From contig CAYTGO010000108.1 of assembly GCA_964437425.1 (NCBI GenBank), positions 1-5,882 of the forward strand: DNA of 5,882 nucleotides, in the 5' to 3' direction. Each line of letters opens with the position of its first letter. The stretch's first letter is position 1. Source of the stretch: Scalindua sp964437425. GTDB taxonomy: Bacteria > Planctomycetota > Brocadiia > Brocadiales > Scalinduaceae. The notes beneath the pieces are model-generated. The model saw only the letters and a list, made by a program, of their open reading frames with translations. It ran no database searches and was not told the DNA's origin. Below, piece by piece: positions 1-5,103 of the stretch. Both the position numbers and the translations under genes were made by a program.

Positions 1-329
1 TCCTGATGCGGCCTTTTAAACATCTCCATACCTATCGCTATATTACCACTGCTTCTCTTATAACATTCCTTCAGTACCTGTAGTTCTAATTCATGCGACT
101 CCCTGTTTGAATGTACCTCACCTACATAAATTATCCCGGCACCGTCAAAAGAGTCGGCAAGTTGTGAAAACGTTATCTTCTCACCGGTTGCAACATGAAT
201 AATATCTCCCTCGCTTATTTCAGCAGGAAAGTTCCTCAACCTGTCAGCCTTCACAATATCCGGCATTGAGTGGCAACCCATGCCGATCACAATAATTACG
301 GCTATAAATAATAGTTTTCTGTTTATCAT
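1..329 (-). CDS. ChaN-family (heme-binding uptake / Tiki superfamily) lipoprotein, N-terminal part
   Basis: This is a partial gene: the first 109 codons are present and the frame is still open at the left edge. The product begins MINRKLLFIA, followed by a hydrophobic stretch ending in IGMGC, a plausible though not ideal lipobox with Cys19 as the lipidated residue. The mature part contains IIYVGEVHSN (Gly70, Glu71, His73), the GxxH motif of the ChaN/Tiki superfamily, then a helix with His79 and Glu80, and IAIGMEMFKRP (Glu102), the second conserved block of ChaN proteins. Family knowledge: ChaN-like lipoproteins bind heme and are linked to iron uptake, while related members are predicted metal-dependent hydrolases. 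The likely location is an envelope membrane facing the periplasm. No good Shine-Dalgarno precedes the ATG, so the start is chosen because it gives a proper signal peptide. It is the last gene of a same-strand series. Family assignment is fairly sure; function is not. Confidence 0.85.
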   Translation of the reverse strand, partial: MINRKLLFIAVIIVIGMGCHSMPDIVKADRLRNFPAEISEGDIIHVATGEKITFSQLADSFDGAGIIYVGEVHSNRESHELELQVLKECYKRSSGNIAIGMEMFKRPHQ

Positions 330-539
330 TGATTTTTAATTAAATGGTCTTAAATGTAGAATTCCAGAGACGTATTTGCCGTGTATTTTACATAATTTAA
401 TTATTGATAGGAAGTTAATAAAGTATAAATTTAGGCGAGGCATATCTGCTTACATAACAAAGTAGGGCTGGCAACCTGGTCTAAGGCTCCCAAACGTAAA
501 AAGGAAAAGATGCGTTTTTTATCACAACCTCAGGTTTTG
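330..539. other. Intergenic region between the ChaN-like and SDR genes
   Basis: These 210 bases carry no ORF that I can support. The part next to the ChaN-like gene (about 330-450) is AT-rich and could hold its promoter, but I see no convincing -35/-10 pair. A GC-richer patch (about 465-490) contains the direct repeat CTGG-CAAC-CTGG and does not fold into a clear hairpin by eye. An imperfect inverted repeat at 523-539 (CACAACC, loop TCA, GGTTTTG, one mismatch) lies just past the SDR stop codon. On the minus strand it is followed by an A-run rather than a U-run, so it is not a standard terminator for that gene. Confidence 0.5.
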
Positions 540-1484
540 TTAACTTTTTTCAGAAACGGCAATTTTTACCGCAGTTTTGAATGGTGTTTTCTCTATGGGA
601 ATATAATCTGAAATACTATCATCAAGACATACCACTTCGTTCTTCAGCCCTTCTATCAGGGAATGTGCAAGGCCGGTAGGCACTGATGTGACCTGGCCTG
701 CCCAGTAGGAGGCAAGGAGTGATGATAAAACAGGCATACGGAAAATAATCCGTCTGGGAATTCCCACGGCCTCTGTATATTGCTGTATCATCTTTCTGTA
801 GGTCAAGACTTCAGGGCCGCCAATATCAAATTTCTTTCCTGCTGTGTCCGGGCGAAGTAAACATTCTGTAAGGTATGCAAGGACATCATTTACTGCAATT
901 GGCTGGATCTTTGTATCTATCCACTTTGGACATATCATAACGCGCATATGTTCAACAAGATACTTGAGCATTACAAATGATGCGCTTCCCGTCCCTATGA
1001 TAACAGCCGCTCGAAGAACGGTGGCATGCAGTCTACCTGAAGACAGTATTTCTGCAACTTCCTCTCTACTTTTGAGGTGATCTGAAAGGTTCTTACCAAT
1101 CTCCCCAAGTCCTCCAAGATAAATTACTCTCTTGACTCCTGCTGTATCTGCGGAATTGACAAAGTTCTCAGCAGCATCCTTATCCATCCTGGTGAATTCA
1201 GTACTTTTAAACATGCTCTTACTGCCCATGGAGTGAACGAGATAATATGCGGTGTGAATCCCACGGACAGCTTCCTTTAGTCCATCTCCACTGACAATGT
1301 CACCCCTGACAATTTCGATATTATTGTTTTTCAGAATAGCGGTAGGTACTCTTGACGGGTTACGTACAAGGAGCCTGAGTCTGATATTTTTTCCGGTGAG
1401 TTCTGAAACAAGCCGTTTTCCTATAAAGCCGGTTCCCCCGAGAATCAATACTCTCTCTTCAGGCTTGAGTTCTAAGTTATCCAT
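540..1484 (-). CDS. Atypical SDR-family NAD(P)-binding oxidoreductase (YbjT/NmrA-like, without DUF2867)
   Basis: The product is a 314-residue cytosolic protein with no signal peptide. It opens with a Rossmann strand and the dinucleotide-binding loop GGTGFIG (residues 16-22); Arg41 after the second strand favours NADP(H). Family-specific blocks follow: YYLVHSMG (80-87), VIYLGGLGE (120-128), HLKSR (136-140), LRAAVIIGTGSASF (157-170), QPIAVNDVLAYL (194-205), FDIGGPEVLTY (219-229) and LIEGLKNEVV (276-285). These match the N-terminal half of long YbjT-type proteins, which normally carry a further DUF2867 domain and reach roughly 480 residues. Here the protein ends where the SDR domain ends, so it is a single-domain version rather than a truncation inside a domain. 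The substrate is unknown. The canonical YxxxK catalytic pair of classical SDRs is not evident, as is usual for atypical members. The ATG is kept because the Rossmann fold begins shortly after it, although the ribosome-binding site is weak. The gene lies 68 bases downstream of the cytochrome gene. Confidence 0.85.
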   Translation of the reverse strand: MDNLELKPEERVLILGGTGFIGKRLVSELTGKNIRLRLLVRNPSRVPTAILKNNNIEIVRGDIVSGDGLKEAVRGIHTAYYLVHSMGSKSMFKSTEFTRMDKDAAENFVNSADTAGVKRVIYLGGLGEIGKNLSDHLKSREEVAEILSSGRLHATVLRAAVIIGTGSASFVMLKYLVEHMRVMICPKWIDTKIQPIAVNDVLAYLTECLLRPDTAGKKFDIGGPEVLTYRKMIQQYTEAVGIPRRIIFRMPVLSSLLASYWAGQVTSVPTGLAHSLIEGLKNEVVCLDDSISDYIPIEKTPFKTAVKIAVSEKS

Positions 1485-1552
1485 TTCGGAGTTTCATCAA
1501 AATTAAACAAAATGTAATAATGAAGCGACAGTAATTATGTGTATCAATAAGA

Positions 1553-2308
1553 CTATGGTGAACTTCTATCGGGTTCCGGTCCCTGGGTTCTTACAAGCAA
1601 CTCAACGATCACCGCTGCATCTTCAGTTCCTATTCTGATTTTCGGAGTAGCATTTTTGGCAAATTGCTGTCTGTCCTTAACAATTTCTTTCCATTCAGCT
1701 CTGTTATGTCTTGCCAGAAGAATCCTCTCACCCGGAGGATGGCAGACAAGACATTTAGCTACAAATAATTCGCTTCCGGCATCTTCCCTTAAAGCCTCTG
1801 ACCTTTCAGAAAGAAACGCTGCAATGCGGCTTGCATCTTCTTCAGTTATGTATTCACCCGCTTCAGATCGCATTCGTTCCACCGTCTCCTTCCACTCTTC
1901 AGAAGTCCTGTTCTCTTTCAATATACGATTTACAGGATGACACATAATGCAACGGTCAAGAAACAATAATCTGTTGTCAGCATAATCCTCTCTTTCCGCA
2001 GTAATCTCCTTTACACGTTCCTGCCGGTTGGTAATAATTTCGACAAGAATTTGTTTCGCATCCTCCGGGCCGAACCAGCCCGGAATTTTAGCCATCATTT
2101 CTTCAATAACAGAGTGCCACTCCTCTTCTGTACGTGCGTGAATAAAGACTCGATTAAGAGTATGGCATTTTGAACACTTCGTATCTACTAATAAGGATTT
2201 GGTCTTCTCGCCAGTCGCTTCCGTAGCAACTGTTTCAGTTACTACTGTATGCTGACAGAGAAAAAATAAGGAAATGAAGAAACACATTTTCAAAGAATAA
2301 TAGCTCAT
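1553..2308 (-). CDS. Periplasmic triheme c-type cytochrome built of three tandem single-heme repeats
   Basis: The 251-residue product has a hydrophobic leader (about residues 7-18, MCFFISLFFLC) that probably exports it to the periplasm. Three CxxCH heme-attachment motifs are present: C45-S-K-C48-H49, C120-I-M-C123-H124 and C186-L-V-C189-H190. Each sits in a repeat of about 65-75 residues with the order CxxCH, an Arg-rich turn (LNRVF, VNRIL, GERIL), an EEW/AEW motif (Trp64, Trp139, Trp206), and an EDA helix (82-84, 157-159, 230-232). This is the pattern of small class I-like cytochrome c domains that carry a Met axial ligand shortly after the Trp. Met71/72 and Met146 fit that role in repeats 1 and 2, but repeat 3 has Arg213 at the equivalent place. 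The role is likely electron transfer; partners are unknown. No strong Shine-Dalgarno is seen before the ATG. The upstream neighbour is a lipoprotein gene 48 bases away. Confidence 0.88.
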   Translation of the reverse strand: MSYYSLKMCFFISLFFLCQHTVVTETVATEATGEKTKSLLVDTKCSKCHTLNRVFIHARTEEEWHSVIEEMMAKIPGWFGPEDAKQILVEIITNRQERVKEITAEREDYADNRLLFLDRCIMCHPVNRILKENRTSEEWKETVERMRSEAGEYITEEDASRIAAFLSERSEALREDAGSELFVAKCLVCHPPGERILLARHNRAEWKEIVKDRQQFAKNATPKIRIGTEDAAVIVELLVRTQGPEPDRSSP

Positions 2309-2356
2309 AATTGGTTTTTCATTGTGCTGATCGTTAATAATAAATAATTGAGGTTG

Positions 2357-3037
2357 TTATCTAAAAGGAGTTTCCACCTCTTCTGAGAAATAAATAATCT
2401 CATCTCTGATAGATTCAGGTAATATGTCAAGTTTAGTGAATAATATATATGGATGAGCAATGTCCCAGTCAGGGGTTTGAGTGATGCTTAACTCGGGTTT
2501 TAGTGAAGAAGGCATCAATTTGCCTGCATAAGGGTAACCATAAGTGGATACATATGCAATTTTGGATGTTATATTTTGTTGAAGACTTATATGGATTGTG
2601 CCAAAATTTACAACTGTATCAGAAGCATCAACATTTATTCCGGAGCTTTGATGTACAGGGAAAAGGAGATGTCCATTTAGTTTGTTATATTTAATCCTTG
2701 CAATGTAATATTGGCCTTTATCAACTGGAATGTATACATATCCTTCTTCATCAGGCTGAAACATTCTGAGTGTTTTATCATCTCTTTCTTTAAAGAATAC
2801 TGAAAACCCTTCACCATTTTCGATGTTTACATCGTCATTATAGAATACAAATCGGCCTGTAAGCAATTTATTACCGTTTAGTTCGCTGGTAGATTTAATA
2901 TTGTATTCCGTTGTGCCGCAACCAAACAGGAGAGTTACCAGCATTAACACCACCAATATTCTACTCAGAAAAACTGTACACCGATTTCTCTGTTTACTAT
3001 GAAAAAGGCTAAAATAATCGATATTCTGTTTCATCAT
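2357..3037 (-). CDS. Uncharacterised lipoprotein
   Basis: I do not recognise this 226-residue protein. It has an n-region rich in Lys and Arg, a hydrophobic core (about residues 23-38, FLSRILVVLMLVTLLF) and a lipobox LFGC with Cys40 as the predicted acylated residue, so it should be anchored in an envelope membrane. The n-region of over 20 residues is long; the start is the ATG-ATG pair at 3037, and I see no better in-frame start that keeps a charged n-region. The mature part looks beta-rich, with alternating hydrophobic residues and segments such as GRFVFYNDD, GYVYIPVDKGQYYIARIKY and VVNFGTIHISL, which could be an immunoglobulin-like or prealbumin-like sandwich (inference). There are no catalytic motifs and no Cys after Cys40. 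The triheme cytochrome gene follows after 48 bases with no visible terminator, so the two may be co-transcribed. Confidence 0.75.
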   Translation of the reverse strand: MMKQNIDYFSLFHSKQRNRCTVFLSRILVVLMLVTLLFGCGTTEYNIKSTSELNGNKLLTGRFVFYNDDVNIENGEGFSVFFKERDDKTLRMFQPDEEGYVYIPVDKGQYYIARIKYNKLNGHLLFPVHQSSGINVDASDTVVNFGTIHISLQQNITSKIAYVSTYGYPYAGKLMPSSLKPELSITQTPDWDIAHPYILFTKLDILPESIRDEIIYFSEEVETPFR

Positions 3038-3121
3038 CTATGCTATGCTTGTCCGCCAACTGATGATATTGAATAATTCTATCAAAAGACAACTGGTTAA
3101 GACTATGGATCGTACACTTTC

Positions 3122-3149
3122 ATTATAATGTTTTTTTGTTAAATGTCTG
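3122..3149 (-). promoter_or_regulatory. Candidate sigma70-like promoter for the lipoprotein-cytochrome-SDR series
   Basis: On the minus strand, CAGACA (3149 to 3144, four of six matches to TTGACA) is followed by a 16-base A-rich spacer and a perfect TATAAT (3127 to 3122). This would start transcription near 3115 and leave a leader of about 78 bases before the lipoprotein ATG. The -10 lies inside the perfect palindrome CATTATAATG (3121-3130), so the plus strand also has a TATAAT, but I found no matching -35 or gene in that direction. Confidence 0.4.
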
Positions 3150-3246
3150 TAGAGAAAAGGAGTTGTCTTTCCTTACTGGGAGGGTGTCGTTTTGATTTGA
3201 AAAATGTTAATTGTTTTTTTATATCTTTGTTAAATCCATAAGCTTG

Positions 3247-3609
3247 TTATCTCATATTCTTAATCTTATTTATTGCTTCTTCATGGATTTCGTCAAAGAT
3301 TAAGTCTGTTTTTTTTAATACCTCTGGTAATGTTATTTGGTCTTTCAGTTTCTCTTTAAAATCGCTGTGAATAGATGTTATCTCCATTATTCCCTCTATC
3401 TTTTTCTGACCTTTTTGTACCACTGTCTCAACCTCCACCTTATTCACGTGTTGTTCACTACGTTTTCTGGCCTCATGTAACATCGTGTCATTTATAATAG
3501 TCTTGGCCACTCTCTTGCCTTGCCTGGTCAGGTATGGAGACTTCTTGACATTTGTTATAGCAAATCCACTATTATCACCATTGTCAACTTTGTCCATTTC
3601 ATGTGACAT
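3247..3609 (-). CDS. Uncharacterised 120-residue charged, mostly helical protein
   Basis: I do not recognise this protein. It has no signal peptide, membrane segment, Cys or Trp, so it is probably cytoplasmic. The first 20 residues are polar and Asp/Asn-rich. A basic stretch follows (VKKSPYLTRQGKRVAK, residues 21-36), then a long, strongly charged, probably helical region to the C-terminus. The basic segment could contact nucleic acid or another protein, but this is only a guess. The start is well supported: AAGGAGG lies eight to nine bases upstream of the ATG. That Shine-Dalgarno is inside the last codons of the small ORF at 3611-3763, whose TGA stop is one base before this ATG, so translation is probably coupled. 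The strong start and the promoter upstream argue that it is a real gene despite lacking a known family. Confidence 0.7.
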   Translation of the reverse strand: MSHEMDKVDNGDNSGFAITNVKKSPYLTRQGKRVAKTIINDTMLHEARKRSEQHVNKVEVETVVQKGQKKIEGIMEITSIHSDFKEKLKDQITLPEVLKKTDLIFDEIHEEAINKIKNMR

Positions 3610-3610
3610 A

Positions 3611-3763
3611 TCAGCTCCCTCCTTCTATTCTATTCAAAATTATTGTTCTTCTGTTTTTCAGGTGTATTATTCTGGACTCTAGTTTTTTGGCTGCATCTAG
3701 AGCTCTTTTATATTTTTTAATATCTCTTTTTAATTCTTTAGAAATTTGTTTCTGAATATCCAT
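3611..3763 (-). CDS. Small 50-residue basic coiled-coil protein, coupled to the downstream gene
   Basis: This short gene starts at the ATG at 3763 and ends at TGA (3613 to 3611). It encodes 50 residues beginning MDIQKQISKELKRDIKKYKR and ending RTIILNRIEGGS. Hydrophobic residues (Ile, Leu, Ala, Tyr) recur every three or four positions among Lys, Arg and Glu, as expected of one long amphipathic helix or coiled coil. It has no Cys, Trp or signal peptide. Support that it is real: it fills the space between a good promoter (3837-3864) and the 120-residue gene, its stop is one base from that gene's ATG, and its final Glu-Gly-Gly codons form the neighbour's Shine-Dalgarno. Against it: its own ribosome-binding site is weak. 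The frame stays open upstream of the ATG for about 15 codons but offers no other ATG, GTG or TTG start. Function is unknown; it may bind the product of the next gene. Confidence 0.6.
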   Translation of the reverse strand: MDIQKQISKELKRDIKKYKRALDAAKKLESRIIHLKNRRTIILNRIEGGS

Positions 3764-3821
3764 ACATATTTTTTCGCTATTTATTATATAAGGATTGTAG
3801 CTAATGTACTACATAGTGTCA

Positions 3822-3849
3822 TATTATATAAGTGATATACTATATAATA
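3822..3849. promoter_or_regulatory. Perfect 9-bp inverted repeat overlapping the promoter, candidate operator
   Basis: TATTATATA (3822-3830) and TATATAATA (3841-3849) are exact reverse complements separated by ten bases, giving a 28-base dyad with one helical turn and a half between arm centres. It covers the -10 and the expected start site of the promoter at 3837-3864. A dimeric repressor bound here would block transcription of the small ORF and its partner. All arm bases are A or T, so chance symmetry in AT-rich DNA is a real alternative. Confidence 0.35.
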
Positions 3850-3864
3850 CATTGTTAATGTCAA
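3837..3864 (-). promoter_or_regulatory. Sigma70-like promoter of the two-gene cassette
   Basis: On the minus strand a perfect TTGACA (-35, 3864 to 3859) is followed by a 16-base spacer and TAGTAT (-10, 3842 to 3837), which keeps the three most conserved -10 bases. Transcription would begin near 3830 and leave a leader of about 67 bases before the small ORF at 3763. It is the best-looking promoter in the window. Its -10 is embedded in the inverted repeat at 3822-3849, which suggests control by a repressor. Confidence 0.55.
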
Positions 3865-3996
3865 GAGTTATTACGTTAGAATTGGAATAAACCGATGATT
3901 TAGAAAATTTAATTGGCCAAAAGAGTGGTTTAAGAAAATATACTATTATGCTGCTTTTTTGCTATGTGAAAACTTTTGTCCATTATTTCTTACATT

Positions 3997-5064
3997 TTAT
4001 TTTTCAAAAAGCTTTCTATATTCACCATAGCCTTCTTTTTCGAGATCCTCCTTTGCGACAAAGCGGAGAGATGCTGAGTTCATGCAATAGCGGAGTCCTG
4101 TCGGCTCAGGGCCATCATTAAACAGATGGCCGAGGTGAGAATCCGCATGTTTGCTTCTTACTTCTACTCTCTTCATAAAGAATTTTCTGTCTTCTACCTC
4201 TACAAAATTTTCAGATTCAAGCGGTTTAGTAAAACTTGGCCACCCGGTTCCTGATGCAAACTTGTCGTGTGAGCTGAAAAGTGGTTCTCCGGATACGATA
4301 TCTACATAAATTCCCTCTTTTTTGTTTTCCCAATATTCGTTATCGAATGGCCTTTCCGTGCCGCTTTCCTGAGTTACTTTATATTGAAGTGGATTTAATT
4401 TTTTCAACATCTCCGCTTTAGTGGATTTATCAAATTTTTTATAATTGCCACTGTGTTCTGTATCCATCTTTTTACCCCAAATCCTTTCCAGGAATTTATC
4501 ACGACCGGTGCCTCTTCTATATGCCTTATACCTTACCGGGTTCTTTTTGTAATAATCCTGATGATATTCTTCCGCTTTATAAAATGAAGTTGCTTCAATA
4601 ATCTCTGTAACGATTTGTTCGTCATATCTACCTGATTTGTCCAATTGCTCTTTTGATTCTTCTGCCAGACGCTTTTGATCTTCATTATGATAAAAGACAG
4701 CAGTCCTGTATTGCAGACCACGATCAACAAACTGGCCGTCTGGATCGGTCGGATCTATCTGCTTCCAGAAGAGATCGAGTAGTTTTGAATAGCTTATTTT
4801 AGAAGGATCGTACGTTATCTGGATAGATTCAAAATGAAAGGTTGCTCCTGCACAAACCTCCTCATAAGTTGGGTTTTTCTTCCGCCCGCCTGTATAACCG
4901 GATAAAACTTCTGAAACACCTTCCAGCTCTTCAAAGGGATGCTCCATACACCAGAAGCAACCTCCCGCAAAAGTAGCTTTCTCGTATTTAGTTTCAGCAA
5001 ACAGACTAAATGGTAAAAGGAGTAATACAAGAATGAGAAGGAGACGTTTACTACATTTTGACAT
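3997..5064 (-). CDS. msrAB: Exported bifunctional peptide methionine sulfoxide reductase MsrA-MsrB
   Basis: The product (355 residues from the ATG at 5064) reduces both diastereomers of methionine sulfoxide in proteins: MsrA acts on the S form and MsrB on the R form. A signal peptide (RLLLILVLLLLPFSLFA, cleavage before ETK near residue 24) places it in the periplasm. The MsrA domain (about 26-195) carries GCFWCME with nucleophile Cys36, GYTGG, and a Glu79 in TFHFE where TGHAE or TGHFE is usual. The MsrB domain (about 209-355) carries SGTGWPSF (271-278), HADSHLGHLF, and RYCMNSASLRF with nucleophile Cys327. It lacks the zinc-binding CxxC pairs, and Thr273 sits where the classical resolving Cys would be. 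A longer frame begins at TTG (5076), but that codon is part of TTGGAGG, the Shine-Dalgarno five bases before ATG 5064, so the ATG is preferred. The TPR gene lies 39 bases upstream and is probably in the same operon. Confidence 0.95.
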   Translation of the reverse strand: MSKCSKRLLLILVLLLLPFSLFAETKYEKATFAGGCFWCMEHPFEELEGVSEVLSGYTGGRKKNPTYEEVCAGATFHFESIQITYDPSKISYSKLLDLFWKQIDPTDPDGQFVDRGLQYRTAVFYHNEDQKRLAEESKEQLDKSGRYDEQIVTEIIEATSFYKAEEYHQDYYKKNPVRYKAYRRGTGRDKFLERIWGKKMDTEHSGNYKKFDKSTKAEMLKKLNPLQYKVTQESGTERPFDNEYWENKKEGIYVDIVSGEPLFSSHDKFASGTGWPSFTKPLESENFVEVEDRKFFMKRVEVRSKHADSHLGHLFNDGPEPTGLRYCMNSASLRFVAKEDLEKEGYGEYRKLFEK

Positions 5065-5069
5065 TATTA

Positions 5070-5074
5070 CCTCC
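5070..5074 (-). promoter_or_regulatory. Shine-Dalgarno that decides the msrAB start
   Basis: GGAGG on the minus strand is followed by TAATA and the ATG at 5064, an ideal five-base spacing. The in-frame TTG at 5076-5074 overlaps it and would have no ribosome-binding site of its own, so the protein most likely starts four residues later, at MSKCSK. Confidence 0.8.
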
Positions 5075-5103
5075 AAAGTGATATTTACAAGAAAGAGGGT
5101 TAA

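Noticed and set aside
465..490. GC-richer patch as a possible riboswitch or structured RNA
   Set aside because: I could not pair it into a stable multi-stem fold, and it matches no riboswitch consensus I know. The short CTGG repeats are direct, not inverted.
523..540. Imperfect inverted repeat after the SDR stop codon as an intrinsic terminator
   Set aside because: The stem has a mismatch and low GC content, and on the transcribed minus strand it is followed by an A-run, not a U-run. On the plus strand a T-run follows at a distance, but there is no plus-strand gene to terminate.
844..1080. Plus-strand ORFs opposite the SDR gene (also 1297-1506) and opposite the cytochrome gene (1656-1940)
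   Set aside because: They lie antisense inside clearly coding minus-strand genes, have no recognisable domains and no supporting ribosome-binding sites; they are shadow frames.
3121..3130. Plus-strand promoter from TATAAT in the palindrome CATTATAATG
   Set aside because: No -35 at suitable spacing and no plus-strand gene downstream. The AAAGGAG at about 3156-3162 leads only to a frame of about ten codons.
3865..3996. Terminator or gene between msrAB and the cassette promoter
   Set aside because: Only short palindromes such as TTGGCCAA and AAAACTTTT are present, with no GC-rich stem plus U-run and no ORF with a start signal.
4533..5030. Additional minus-strand frames inside msrAB
   Set aside because: They overlap conserved MsrA codons in another frame and encode no recognisable protein.
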